DNA of 64,000 bases. Origin: Cupriavidus sp. BIS7. GTDB taxonomy: Bacteria; Pseudomonadota; Gammaproteobacteria; Burkholderiales; Burkholderiaceae. The stretch is from contig NZ_ALOU01000031.1 of the NCBI RefSeq assembly GCF_000292345.1, positions 1 through 64,000 of the forward strand, in the 5' to 3' direction. Position numbers and translations under genes: made by a program. A model generated the notes under the pieces. That model searched no databases. It saw only the letters and a list, made by a program, of their open reading frames with translations, and was not told the DNA's origin. Shown piece by piece: positions 1-9,065 of the stretch (position 1 is the first letter of the stretch; each line of letters begins with the position of its first letter).

Positions 1-1043
1 GTGGCGTGGCGATCGATGCGCCCGATGCGATCGTGCCGATCCGTACGCTGCGCAATATCGCGCTGAACCCGAACTTCGGCGGCACCGCGATGATGGTCAG
101 CCTGGGCTGCGAGAAACTGCAGCCCGAACGCCTGATGCCGCCGGGCACGATCCCGATCCAGACCGGCGCGGGCGAGGTACAGGTGGGCGTGGTCTGCCTG
201 CAGGACGACAAGCACGTGGGCTTTGCGTCGATGATCGAATCGATCATGACGATGGCCGAGACCCATCTGGCAACGCTCAATGCCCGCAAGCGCGAAACCG
301 TGCCGGTTTCCGAGCTTGTGGTGGGGGTGCAATGCGGCGGTAGCGATGCGTTTTCCGGCGTGACCGCCAATCCGGCGGTTGGCTTCGCCACGGACCTGCT
401 GGTGCGCGCGGGTGCCACGGTGATGTTCTCGGAAGTGACCGAGGTTCGCGATGGCATCGACCAGCTTACGGCGCGCGCCGCCACGCCGGAAGTGGCCGAG
501 GCCATGATCCGCGAGATGGACTGGTACGACCGCTATCTCGACCGCGGCCGCGTCGACCGCAGCGCCAATACCACGCCGGGCAACAAGAAGGGCGGCTTGT
601 CGAACATCGTGGAAAAGGCCATGGGTTCGATTGTGAAGTCGGGCAGCGCGCCGATCACCGGCGTGGTGTCGCCGGGCGAGAAAGTCAGGCAGAAGGGTTT
701 GATCTACGCTGCCACGCCGGCCAGCGACTTTATCTGCGGCACGCTGCAGCTAGCCGCCGGCATGAACCTGCACGTGTTCACCACGGGCCGCGGCACGCCT
801 TATGGCCTGGCCGAAGTGCCCGTGATCAAGGTGGCCACGCGCAGCGACCTGGCGCGCCGCTGGCATGACCTGATGGACGTGAACGCGGGCCGTATCGCCA
901 CGGGCGAAGCGACGATCGAGGACGTGGGCTGGGAGCTGTTCCGCCTGATGATCGACGTGGCCAGCGGCCGCAAGAAAACCTGGGCCGAACATCACCAGCT
1001 TCACAACTCGCTGGCGCTGTTCAACCCGGCGCCGGTGACCTGA
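1..1043 (+). CDS. Galactarate/altronate dehydratase, C-terminal part (5' end outside window)
   Basis: The frame is open from the left edge of the window and ends in TGA at 1041-1043. A GTG at 6 opens a 345-residue stretch, but UxaA/GarD enzymes are about 500 residues long, so the true start lies upstream and the N-terminal part is missing. Conserved family blocks are visible: [23 protein letters not shown] and [18 protein letters not shown]. Members dehydrate D-galactarate or D-altronate to 2-keto-3-deoxy sugar acids in the cytoplasm using Fe(II). I cannot separate GarD from UxaA with certainty from the C-terminal part alone, although the closing segment reads like the sugar-diacid branch. 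Family assignment is firm, substrate is not. Confidence 0.85.
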   Translation, partial: GVAIDAPDAIVPIRTLRNIALNPNFGGTAMMVSLGCEKLQPERLMPPGTIPIQTGAGEVQVGVVCLQDDKHVGFASMIESIMTMAETHLATLNARKRETVPVSELVVGVQCGGSDAFSGVTANPAVGFATDLLVRAGATVMFSEVTEVRDGIDQLTARAATPEVAEAMIREMDWYDRYLDRGRVDRSANTTPGNKKGGLSNIVEKAMGSIVKSGSAPITGVVSPGEKVRQKGLIYAATPASDFICGTLQLAAGMNLHVFTTGRGTPYGLAEVPVIKVATRSDLARRWHDLMDVNAGRIATGEATIEDVGWELFRLMIDVASGRKKTWAEHHQLHNSLALFNPAPVT

Positions 1044-1090
1044 TTTACTCCGATTGCCGAAGATTTTGCGGCTCTCCGAATTCGACTGGC

Positions 1091-1654
1091 GTGCCTGCCG
1101 CGCCGTCATGGCTTCGAACATCCTTGGAATTTTTATTTCCTGTGCACGTGAAAGAATCCGTGAGTCAGCGCTCAAGCAATCGGCCAAACGCCTGGTCAGA
1201 TAAGGAGGTTGCACTTTTATCTGACCATTGGTCTGGGGTGCTCCCCATTCGGATGTGGAAGCATGAACTGCCCGCCCGCACCGAAAGTGCCATATTGAGC
1301 ATGGCGAATTTCCTGGGATTACCCCGTCGCAATGTTCGGACTAACGTATTGGGCTCCTTGACGTGGAACATGATTCGTAACGTCCTGGCGCACGATTTTC
1401 CTCTCTCGTGCCGTCAACTGGCCGAGCTTACTGGCCTGAGCCGAAACTACATCGGTGTCGAGTTGCGGGCACATTCTCCCGCCGACGTCCATATTGCGGG
1501 GTACACGACCGGGCGACACAAGGAAGCGCTGTGGCAACTTGGACGGGGGCGTGACGCGATCAAGCCCGCTGCGCTGTCGAAAGCCGAGATTGCGAAACGG
1601 CATCGCGCGCGCCGCAGGGCGGTTCGTCGGGATATTGCGGCGTCCTGGATCTAG
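1091..1654 (+). CDS. Hypothetical protein with SANT/Myb-like and helix-turn-helix segments
   Basis: A GTG-initiated frame of up to 187 residues; in-frame GTG codons at 1148 and 1160 are alternative starts. Residues 35-75 (WSDKEVALLSDHW, then ELPARTESAI and LGLPRR) resemble the SANT/Myb-like modules found in bacterial GcrA-type and phage regulators. A second motif at about 115-138 (LSCRQLAELTGLSRNYIG) reads as a helix-turn-helix. The tail is very basic (KRHRARRRAVRRD). It is probably a DNA-binding protein of unknown target. Base composition is visibly lower in GC than the flanking dehydratase gene, which hints at acquisition. No specific family name is justified. Confidence 0.5.
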   Translation: MPAAPSWLRTSLEFLFPVHVKESVSQRSSNRPNAWSDKEVALLSDHWSGVLPIRMWKHELPARTESAILSMANFLGLPRRNVRTNVLGSLTWNMIRNVLAHDFPLSCRQLAELTGLSRNYIGVELRAHSPADVHIAGYTTGRHKEALWQLGRGRDAIKPAALSKAEIAKRHRARRRAVRRDIAASWI

Positions 1655-1706
1655 ACTCGGGCATCCGCACCAGCGACGTCGCGCGTAGCGTCGCCTGGCC
1701 TGTCGC

Positions 1707-2363
1707 TTATTGCTCCTCCAGCTTGCTCAAATACAGTGCGAGTTCTATCTCGTTGCTCAGTCCGAGTTTGCTCATGGCAGCACACTTCTGCACGCTGACC
1801 GTCTTGGCACTGCGCTGGAAGCGCTGCGCGATTTCCCGGATGCTAAGGCCCTGTGCCAGTAGACGAAGCACTTCGTGCTCGCGCGCACTCAGACGCGTCT
1901 CCGGGAATCCTGGGGAATTGACGTCGGTATCGCTCTTTCCCTCGGACGTGGCCTGAAGCAGCTTCTCCGTCGAAGGGTCAATGTATCTGGCCCCCCTTTG
2001 TACCGTATTGCAGGCTATCGTCACAAAGCCCAGGCCAACCGTCTTGGAGACGAAAGCATCCGCTCCGGCTGCCATCAATTGGCGCGCATGGCCCACAGGC
2101 CGTACACGTGAAAATACGATGATCTTGATCTCCGGCCTCAGCCGGCGTACCCGTTCGATCATCCGAAGGCCGTCTCCTTCGCCGCCAAAACTGTAGTCAG
2201 TGATAACAATGTCCAACTCCGGCCTCTGCAGTCCGGAGATCAATTCTTCGACATTCGTTGCCTTGACGATGACGTCAAAATTCTCCCGCTGCAAATGCAG
2301 GTCAAGACCAGCCAGTACCACGGGGTGGTCGTCTGCTATCAGAACCGCGGGTCTTGTCTTCAT
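1707..2363 (-). CDS. NarL/LuxR-type response regulator (BvgA-like)
   Basis: A 218-residue two-domain response regulator. The receiver spans residues 1-125, with the acidic pair D11-D12, the phosphoacceptor D56 in IVITDYSF and the conserved Lys in AFVSKTVG. The C-terminal LuxR helix-turn-helix spans about 155-215 (LSAREHEVLRLLAQGLSIRE and KTVSVQKCAAMSKLGL). It is transcribed divergently from a small Hpt-like gene and a large hybrid kinase, the arrangement expected for a BvgA/EvgA-type output of a multistep phosphorelay. It is inferred to be phosphorylated through that relay and to regulate transcription; the targets are unknown. Family call is secure, pairing is inferred from position. Confidence 0.88.
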   Translation of the reverse strand: MKTRPAVLIADDHPVVLAGLDLHLQRENFDVIVKATNVEELISGLQRPELDIVITDYSFGGEGDGLRMIERVRRLRPEIKIIVFSRVRPVGHARQLMAAGADAFVSKTVGLGFVTIACNTVQRGARYIDPSTEKLLQATSEGKSDTDVNSPGFPETRLSAREHEVLRLLAQGLSIREIAQRFQRSAKTVSVQKCAAMSKLGLSNEIELALYLSKLEEQ

Positions 2364-2780
2364 CGCAGTGACAGCGCTATGGCGATCGGCCTACTTCCAC
2401 ATGATGAAGGCCGGCACCTTTTGCCAGCCAGGATGCTCCCTGTAGCATAGGCCAAGACCGGCATCCACTGTGCGGTACGCGGCGCTATTTTTGAACGTCC
2501 CAAGTCCCCGGTTCAGCGCTTGTGCCCGATTTGCCATGGAATTCAAGTGGTGTCCAATCGGACACGCTGCGTACTTGTCAGCACATTCGCTTAGGCCGCC
2601 TATGGCGTGGCGTTGATGCTCGCGATAGACTTTAACGCCCCGTTGCGCCGCGATACCCCCTTGTGCGAAACCACTCGCAGACTTCGTGGGTGACTCTCCA
2701 GATCCACCAGTTCATTTCGGACCCCAGAAGACATCTCTTTCGCTCTGCCGTCATGATTTTGGCTAAGTCACGAGAAGGCC
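2364..2780. other. Divergent intergenic region of the phosphorelay locus
   Basis: 417 bases between the response regulator and the Hpt-like gene. It holds a perfect 6-4-6 palindrome (listed separately). I see no convincing open frame and no hairpin with a T-run. It must contain the promoters for both divergent units. The region is less GC-rich than the neighbouring chromosomal genes. Confidence 0.5.
2550..2565. promoter_or_regulatory. Perfect 16-bp palindrome, candidate operator
   Basis: GTGTCC-AATC-GGACAC is a perfect inverted repeat with a 4-base centre, in the middle of the divergent region between the response regulator and the Hpt-like gene. Dimeric LuxR-type regulators bind inverted half-sites, so autoregulation by the adjacent regulator is plausible. 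The assignment is inference; a chance palindrome or a site for another regulator is possible. Confidence 0.35.
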
Positions 2781-3140
2781 ATGCCTGATGAAGACAACCG
2801 CTCCGCTGGATCCGACCTCGCGTTGCTGCTATCTCACGTTTCCGAGGAGTGCTTGCGCGTCGACGATGAGATGCGAAAGATCTATCTGCAGGGATTCACG
2901 GAGGACCGGGATATGCTTTGCCAGTACCTGGAACTCGGGGTGCGCGAAACGCTACTGGAGTGGTGTCATCGGGCGGAGGGGTGTCTGTTGCTGCTGGAAA
3001 GCAAGGAAATCAATCAAATAATGGAGACATTCCACACGGCCGTGTCCACTGGAGACCAATCCGGGATTCAACACGGGGCACGCGATGTGCTTGGCATGTA
3101 CGATTGGCTGATTGCTACCTTCGGCGCAAATGGCAAATAG
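2781..3140 (+). CDS. Small protein resembling a stand-alone histidine phosphotransfer (Hpt) domain
   Basis: This 119-residue, mostly helical protein has no signal peptide or membrane segment. Residues 33-90 fit the Hpt helix pattern: a first helix (KIYLQGFTEDRDMLCQYLE), a G-containing turn, a second helix ending in CHRAEGCLLLL with candidate phosphoacceptor H63, then an amphipathic helix (KEINQIMETFHTAVSTGD). The usual motif is HxLKG; here it is HRAEG, so Glu replaces the common Lys. It lies directly upstream of a hybrid kinase that ends after its receiver and has no Hpt domain of its own. It would fit as the missing phosphotransfer step to the LuxR-type regulator. This is inferred from helix pattern and context and was not confirmed by a profile search. 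Confidence 0.6.
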   Translation: MPDEDNRSAGSDLALLLSHVSEECLRVDDEMRKIYLQGFTEDRDMLCQYLELGVRETLLEWCHRAEGCLLLLESKEINQIMETFHTAVSTGDQSGIQHGARDVLGMYDWLIATFGANGK

Positions 3141-3358
3141 GAGCGGAAGTACTATTGCCGTCCGCTTGATTACAGGTCATCGGGGTGAGGCATCACTGCA
3201 GATGCCACGCATAGTCTCCCAGAGGGTTTTGCCAGACTCCACGTAACTTCGAAACGACGCTCCCCCGCCTGCGAGCCCCTGCATGCAATCGTTGTAATGA
3301 TCGCGCGGAGCCTGTGCAATGACCCGGGACCGGCCAGCCATCGCAAAGGAGTATCGAC

Positions 3359-6300
3359 GTGAGCAGACTCAAAGTGGGGACGCGACTCGGGATACTGGTG
3401 GGCATCCTGTCGCTCGTGGCGGTCACGGTTGGATGGCTCGGCCTGAATGGCATGGCGGCAGAAAAGGGGCGGCTGGAGACGGTCTATCAGGACCGGACGG
3501 TCGCGCTGGTTCAACTGGCCAGCGTGCTCTATGACACGCTGTCGATCAGCCGGCAGTTCGATTTGGCCCAGGATGCTTCCACGCACGAGGCAATGCTGCA
3601 CGGGCTGGATGAGGTAGAGCGGCTCGAAGCGGAGCGTGAACAGGCCTGGCAGGGCTACCTGCGCTCGCGCATGACTACCGAGGAAACGCAGTTGGTCAAG
3701 ACCGCAGAGATGCATCGGCAGCGGCTTGCCAAGGCGCGCAGCGCGGTGATCGACGCGTACCGGCAGGGCGGCAAATCCGCAGGCCTTGCGGCCATGTTGG
3801 CGACCGGCATGGACAATTCCTTCGAGGCGTTCCATGCCGACATGAATGCGCTGATTGATCTGCAGGCGCGGGTTGCGCGCACGCTTTACGAGGCGGCCGA
3901 CCAGGCGTATTCACAGTACCGCTTACTGATGATTGCCACACTCGCTTGCACCGCATTGTTTGCGGTCGGAGCCGCACTGATGCTGATGCGCTCGATCACC
4001 CGGCCGCTTGGCGCCGCTATTGCCGCCGCGCATGCCATTGCGGAAGGAGATTTCACGACGAGCCTGCCCCCTGCCGGTGAGAGCGAGTTCGGACGATTGC
4101 TGGAGAGCCTCACGAAAATGCAGACCGCGCTGCGCGCGATGTCCGACGAGATTCAGGCGCGAGTCAAGCAACTCGAGGACATGTCCAACGCATTGCCGTT
4201 GGCGGTCTTTCAGGCGCGGGTTGGCCCGGACGGACAGTACCGGTATAACTTTGTCGGCAGTCGCGCTGTGGAGATCCTGGGAGTCTCGGTGGATGAACTG
4301 ATGGCAGATTCGGCCACCCGCTGGCGCAATGTCCATCCCGTTGATATCGAGCAGGCGCAGCAGAGCGTCGCCGAGTTGATGGCGCATACCGCGGCGGGGC
4401 GGGTGGGCGTTTCGATGGAATCGGTCAACAGGGTCATAGTGGGTGGCGAGACGCGCCTGGTCTACTCGACAGCCTATGCGGCGGCGCCTTCGCCGCAAGG
4501 CGAGCTTACTGTGAGCGGTTACTACCAGGATGTCACCGCGCAGCGGCGCACGCAGCAGCTTTTGCATGACGTCCTCGACGAGTGTCCGGCGGCGGTGTAT
4601 GTCAAGGATCTGGACGGCGAATACATGCTGACCAACCGGGCCTGTGACCGGTTGCTGGGACAAGCGGACGGCGGAACCGTTGGCAAGACGGACGACGAAC
4701 TATTTCCTTCCGAAGTCGCGCAGCAGTATCGCGCTATCGATACCGAGGTAATTGCGACGTGCTCCGTGCAGCAGTTCGAGGAAACCATGCCCACGGCGGG
4801 AGCGACGCCCATCGTATCGACCATCAAGTTCCCGCTGCTCGACGAAAGCGGCAATGCCTACGCCTTATGCGGGATTGCGAATGATGTGACCGAGCGCAAG
4901 GCCACCGAACAGGCGCTGCGCGACAGCGAAGCCTATAACAGGGTGCTGTTCCAGGAATCCCATGTGCCGATCGTGGTGGGCGACCCTGCAAGCGGGAGAA
5001 TTCTGGACTGCAATGCGGCGGCAGTCGAGATTTTTGGGTTCAGGGACAAGGCCGAACTGGTCGGCAAGACCGGAGCGGACATGTCTCCGCCTTGTCAGCA
5101 TGACGGGAGTGAGTCGATTGCGCTTTACTGGCAGACACTGCGCGCACCGTTCGACGATCGTCGCAAGCGCTTCGAATGGCGCTATCAGAGACCGAACGGC
5201 GCGATGTGGGACGCATCGGTACACCAGTCGCTGTTCCAGAACGGCGCCACGACACTGTTGCTTGGCACGTTTGAGGACATCACCCTGCGGAAATCCGCCG
5301 AGCAGGCGATCCACGCGGCGAAGGAGGCCGCAGAAGCCGCCGCCCGGATGAAGACAGATTTCGTTGCAGTCATGAGCCATGAAATCCGTACGCCCATGAG
5401 CGGTGTGTTGGGGATGATTGAGCTGCTGCAGAAGTCATCGCTGACAACAGAGCAGCACCGCATGGTCGAGCTGGCAAGAGAGTCAGGCCGGGCACTGGCC
5501 CAGATCCTGGACGATATTCTCGACTATGCCAAGCTCGATGCAGGACGGCTGGCGATTTCGCCCGTACCCCTGGATATCCGGATGTTGTGCGATGGTGTGC
5601 TGAGTGCGTTGTTGCCGCAGGCCTACCGGAAGGGCTTGCTCATGAAACAGAATATCAGCGCTCAAGTACCGGCCACCGTGCGCGCCGATGGCATCCGCCT
5701 GCGGCAGATTCTGTTCAACCTGCTTGGCAATGCGGTCAAATTCACAGATCGTGGCAGTGTGTTGCTGCGTGCCACGTTCGAGGCCGATGCGGGCGACCGG
5801 GGCATTCTCGCAATCGCTATCGAGGACACTGGCATTGGTATTTCCCGCGAGGATATGCAGCGGCTGTTTGCGCCATTCGTGCAGAGCGAGCAAAGCGCTG
5901 CACGGCGATTCGGCGGTACGGGGCTGGGCCTCTCGATCGTGAAGAGGCTCGCCGAACTCATGGATGGCGAGGTTGCCCTGCAAAGCCAGGAGGGCGCCGG
6001 CACAATCGTGAGATTGCAGGTGCCATGCGAGATCATTCAGATGCGGTACAAGCTGCCGATGCTGGAGGACCGGGCGCTTTGCTTGCATGTCGCTGAGCAG
6101 GGTAGACACGCGAGCCTGGTGGCCTATGGGCAAGCGGCAGGCATGCGCTGCCTGGAAGTTGGTGACATGTTGGCGGAGGACTGCATCCACATTGTGGATG
6201 TCGACAGTTCACCTCCCACGGCATCGTTTCCGTCCATGATCTTCCTGACCGACGGGCTCGAACCGCTGGGGTTCCGTGTCGACGGCCAGCGGGTGTGGCT

Positions 6301-6892
6301 CAGCAGAAACCCGCTACGCTGGACCGCGTTCGTTGGCGCGCTGCAGGCACTTTGCGGGCCGGCCACGGTCGAGATACCTCCGTCGGCTGAGACGTTCGAG
6401 GTGGCGCGCATGGATGCCGCGCTCCAGGGCAGCACCGTGTTGGTCGTGGAGGACCATCCAATCAACCGTGAGGTCATTCGGCGGCAACTTCGTCTGCTCG
6501 GTTGTCACATCACGACCTATGCTAACGGGCGCGAGGCGTTGTCAGCGCTGGAGGCCAGCGCCTACGATCTCGTGCTGACCGATTGCCATATGCCGGAGAT
6601 GAATGGCTTCGACCTGACGCGAGCGATCCGGGCCAGCCAGAATCCGCGCGTGCGGGTGACGCCCGTGGTGGGCCTCACCGCATCAATCGTGCGCGAGGAG
6701 CACGCGCTGTGCATGGAAGTGGGCATGAACGCATGCCTGATCAAGCCTGTCGCACTCGCGTCGCTGCAGGAAGCCATTGACACCGTGCTGCACGCAAAGA
6801 AACCGAACGTCGTGACAGGCGAGTCCCCCGATCAGGCCATGCCCGGCGATGTCCATGGGCAGGGAACGCCGGAGCCTGATCAGTTCGGTTGA
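3359..6892 (+). CDS. Hybrid sensor histidine kinase with HAMP, three PAS domains and receiver
   Basis: A 1177-residue membrane kinase starting at GTG, with AAAGGA about ten bases upstream. Transmembrane helices at about 10-30 and 188-210 flank a helical periplasmic sensor of about 150 residues. HAMP follows (about 210-260), then three PAS modules (about 270-395, 395-520 and 525-650), the dimerisation/phosphoacceptor domain with H674 in MSHEIRTPMSG, and the ATPase domain with LFNLLGNAVKF, DTGIGIS and GGTGLGLS. A C-terminal receiver holds D1075 in LTDCHMPEMNG. The protein ends about 25 residues after the receiver, so the Hpt domain usual in BvgS/EvgS-type kinases is absent. The signal sensed is unknown. 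Confidence 0.92.
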   Translation: MSRLKVGTRLGILVGILSLVAVTVGWLGLNGMAAEKGRLETVYQDRTVALVQLASVLYDTLSISRQFDLAQDASTHEAMLHGLDEVERLEAEREQAWQGYLRSRMTTEETQLVKTAEMHRQRLAKARSAVIDAYRQGGKSAGLAAMLATGMDNSFEAFHADMNALIDLQARVARTLYEAADQAYSQYRLLMIATLACTALFAVGAALMLMRSITRPLGAAIAAAHAIAEGDFTTSLPPAGESEFGRLLESLTKMQTALRAMSDEIQARVKQLEDMSNALPLAVFQARVGPDGQYRYNFVGSRAVEILGVSVDELMADSATRWRNVHPVDIEQAQQSVAELMAHTAAGRVGVSMESVNRVIVGGETRLVYSTAYAAAPSPQGELTVSGYYQDVTAQRRTQQLLHDVLDECPAAVYVKDLDGEYMLTNRACDRLLGQADGGTVGKTDDELFPSEVAQQYRAIDTEVIATCSVQQFEETMPTAGATPIVSTIKFPLLDESGNAYALCGIANDVTERKATEQALRDSEAYNRVLFQESHVPIVVGDPASGRILDCNAAAVEIFGFRDKAELVGKTGADMSPPCQHDGSESIALYWQTLRAPFDDRRKRFEWRYQRPNGAMWDASVHQSLFQNGATTLLLGTFEDITLRKSAEQAIHAAKEAAEAAARMKTDFVAVMSHEIRTPMSGVLGMIELLQKSSLTTEQHRMVELARESGRALAQILDDILDYAKLDAGRLAISPVPLDIRMLCDGVLSALLPQAYRKGLLMKQNISAQVPATVRADGIRLRQILFNLLGNAVKFTDRGSVLLRATFEADAGDRGILAIAIEDTGIGISREDMQRLFAPFVQSEQSAARRFGGTGLGLSIVKRLAELMDGEVALQSQEGAGTIVRLQVPCEIIQMRYKLPMLEDRALCLHVAEQGRHASLVAYGQAAGMRCLEVGDMLAEDCIHIVDVDSSPPTASFPSMIFLTDGLEPLGFRVDGQRVWLSRNPLRWTAFVGALQALCGPATVEIPPSAETFEVARMDAALQGSTVLVVEDHPINREVIRRQLRLLGCHITTYANGREALSALEASAYDLVLTDCHMPEMNGFDLTRAIRASQNPRVRVTPVVGLTASIVREEHALCMEVGMNACLIKPVALASLQEAIDTVLHAKKPNVVTGESPDQAMPGDVHGQGTPEPDQFG

Positions 6893-6922
6893 GCTGGATT
6901 TGTCACGTTCCAAAAAACCGCC

Positions 6923-8326
6923 TCAGACCTCCTTCGTCATGGCCTTGAAGTCGATCCACTGGTCGAACTGCTCGTTGGTCAAATGGCCCGAGGCGATGGC
7001 TGCCTCGCGCAGCGACAGGTTTTTCTTCACCGCGAGCTTGGCGATCTCGGCGGCCTTGTCGTAGCCGATATGCGGATTGAGCGCGGTCACGGACATCAGC
7101 GAACGTTCGAGCAGTTCCTGAATCCGTGCACGATCGGGCTCGACGCCTTCGACCATGTGTTCGGCGAAGCTCGATGCGGCATTGGCCAGCAGCGTCACGG
7201 ATTGCATCAGGCTGTAGATGATCACTGGCTTGTACGCGTTGAGTTCCAGCGTGCCAAGGCCGTTTGCCAGCGTGACGGCCGTGTGGTTGCCAATCACGCG
7301 GCAACAGACCATGGCCAGCGCTTCGGCCTGGGTCGGGTTGACCTTGCCCGGCATGATCGACGAACCGGGCTCGTTGGCGGGCAGTTGCAGTTCGGCAAAG
7401 CCTGCGCGCGGGCCGGAGCCGAGCAGCATGAAGTCGCGGGCGATCTTCAGGAACGACGACGCAGTGGTATTCAGTGCGCCGGACAGGTCTGCCAGCGCAT
7501 CGTGCGCGGCCTGTAGCGCGTAGCGATTGGGTGCCGCCTCGAACGGCAGGCCCGTGTAGGCGGCCAGTGCGCGTGCGAATGCGGCGGCGAATCCCGGAGG
7601 CGCGTTGAGTCCCGTGCCGACGGCTGTACCGCCCTGCGCCACCGGCATTGCGCGCAGCATGGCCTGCTGCAGCCGCGACTGGGCATCGGCCACCTGCGTC
7701 ATGTAGCCGGAGAACTCCTGGCCCAGCGTCAGTGGCACGGCATCCTGCAAGTGGGTACGGCCGACCTTGACGATGTCGTCGAACGCTTCCACCTTCTTCG
7801 CAAAGGTCTGTTGAAGCTTCTCCAGCGAGGGCAGCAGCGTCTGCTGGATCGCACGCGTGGCGGCGATGTGCATCGCGGTGGGGAAGCTGTCGTTCGAAGA
7901 CTGGCTGCAGTTGACGTGGTCGTTCGGATGAACCGGCTTCTTGCTGCCCACTTCGCCGCCCAGGATCTGGATGGCGCGGTTCGCAATCACCTCGTTCAGG
8001 TTCATGTTGGTCTGCGTGCCGGAACCGGTCTGCCAGACCGACAGCGGGAATTCGCCGGGCCACTTTCCGGCGATCACTTCCTCGGCGGCCTTTTCGATGG
8101 CATCGGCCAGCTCAGGCTTGAGCACGCCCAGTTCGCGGTTGGCGCGCGCGGCGCACAGCTTCAGCACCGCGAATGCTTCGATAAGCGCGGGCGGCATCTT
8201 CTCGCTGCCGATACGAAAGTTCTGGCGCGACCGCTCGGTCTGGGCACCCCAGAGATGTTCTGCGGGGACGGCAACGTCTCCCAGACTGTCTTTCTCGATG
8301 CGTGTGGCGGACGACTTCTCGGACAT
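6923..8326 (-). CDS. fumC: Class II fumarate hydratase
   Basis: This 467-residue protein has the usual length for FumC. The fumarase/aspartase superfamily signature GSSIMPGKVNPTQAE lies near residues 318-332, and the TGSGTQTNMNLNEV and SSNDSFPTAMH blocks are intact. It catalyses reversible hydration of fumarate to L-malate in the TCA cycle as an iron-independent, oxidative-stress-tolerant homotetramer. It converges on the upstream hybrid kinase with a 30-base gap. A copper-storage protein gene on the same strand lies upstream of it. The start ATG is preceded by a GAAGGAGT ribosome site. Confidence 0.97.
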   Translation of the reverse strand: MSEKSSATRIEKDSLGDVAVPAEHLWGAQTERSRQNFRIGSEKMPPALIEAFAVLKLCAARANRELGVLKPELADAIEKAAEEVIAGKWPGEFPLSVWQTGSGTQTNMNLNEVIANRAIQILGGEVGSKKPVHPNDHVNCSQSSNDSFPTAMHIAATRAIQQTLLPSLEKLQQTFAKKVEAFDDIVKVGRTHLQDAVPLTLGQEFSGYMTQVADAQSRLQQAMLRAMPVAQGGTAVGTGLNAPPGFAAAFARALAAYTGLPFEAAPNRYALQAAHDALADLSGALNTTASSFLKIARDFMLLGSGPRAGFAELQLPANEPGSSIMPGKVNPTQAEALAMVCCRVIGNHTAVTLANGLGTLELNAYKPVIIYSLMQSVTLLANAASSFAEHMVEGVEPDRARIQELLERSLMSVTALNPHIGYDKAAEIAKLAVKKNLSLREAAIASGHLTNEQFDQWIDFKAMTKEV

Positions 8327-8438
8327 GGACGGACTCCTTCAGAAAGAGATCACAGCAGGATCAGAGCAGGATCTACAAGGATAGCCGCCCGGGGTGGCAT
8401 CTGCTGCATACGGGGCAATCGCGGGGCGAAGCCCTGCC

Positions 8439-8465
8439 GCCAGCGTGTGCATGACGCACGCTGGC
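8439..8465 (-). terminator. Hairpin downstream of the copper-storage gene
   Basis: A perfect 9-bp stem (GCCAGCGTG with CACGCTGGC) around a 9-base loop, 34 bases past the stop of the Csp3-like gene. No T-run follows, so it is either a factor-dependent terminator or a 3' stabilising hairpin between that gene and fumC. Confidence 0.35.
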
Positions 8466-8498
8466 AGCGGTTGCCTGGTCCGGTTGCTACGGGTGCGG

Positions 8499-8849
8499 TC
8501 AGGCGGTCATCTTCAGGCACATCTCCATGCAGGCTGCGCAGGCCTTGGCACATTCCTGACAATGCCAGTGGTCATGGTGTTCGCATTCCTCCTTGCACCA
8601 TTTGCATACCTCGGCACAGTCTTCGCAGACCAGTGGCGCGAATTCGCTGTTGCGCAGCATGTAGGACGCGGCCAGGCTGGCGATGCCGGCGCAGTCCATG
8701 TCCAGCGCAATGCACCGCGCCAGTCTCCTGGTGTCTGGCTCTTCCAGGCAGGCGGCGGCACACTTGAGGCAGGCCGCCGCCGCGGCATTGCAAGCGGCGA
8801 TACAGTCAGCGTAACGGGAGAAATTTTCCTGCACGGTGGGTTTGATCAT
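8499..8849 (-). CDS. Csp3-like cytosolic copper-storage four-helix bundle protein (DUF326)
   Basis: This 116-residue protein has 17 cysteines arranged as CxxxC and CxxC pairs on predicted helices (for example CIAACNAAAAACLKCAAAC and CEDCAEVCKWCKEEC), the hallmark of the Csp/DUF326 bundle that buffers many Cu(I) ions in its core. It has no signal or TAT sequence, so it belongs to the cytosolic Csp3 type rather than exported Csp1. A His-rich turn (EHHDHWH) near residues 90-95 could be a copper entry site. A GGAGG ribosome site precedes the start. It fits with the separate cop cluster further along the window. Confidence 0.9.
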   Translation of the reverse strand: MIKPTVQENFSRYADCIAACNAAAAACLKCAAACLEEPDTRRLARCIALDMDCAGIASLAASYMLRNSEFAPLVCEDCAEVCKWCKEECEHHDHWHCQECAKACAACMEMCLKMTA

Positions 8850-9065
8850 CGGTGTCCTCCTTGGGGGTAGGTGGTAGGCATACCGTTATCCACAATAGCA
8901 GGCGCATTGCGGTCGTGCCGGATCGGTGGACTGGTCTACAATGGCACGCCTTTGCAGCGCGGCAAACGTCGGTCACGGCTTCCGGCAGTTTGGAATTGGC
9001 TGAAGAAACGTGCAGAACGCCGCAGTAGATGAACACGGGTAGCAGTAGTCAGAAAGGACAGCATC

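Noticed and set aside
6903-8063. A 386-codon minus-strand frame inside fumC
   Set aside because: Arg-rich off-frame reading of the fumC gene with no homology pattern.
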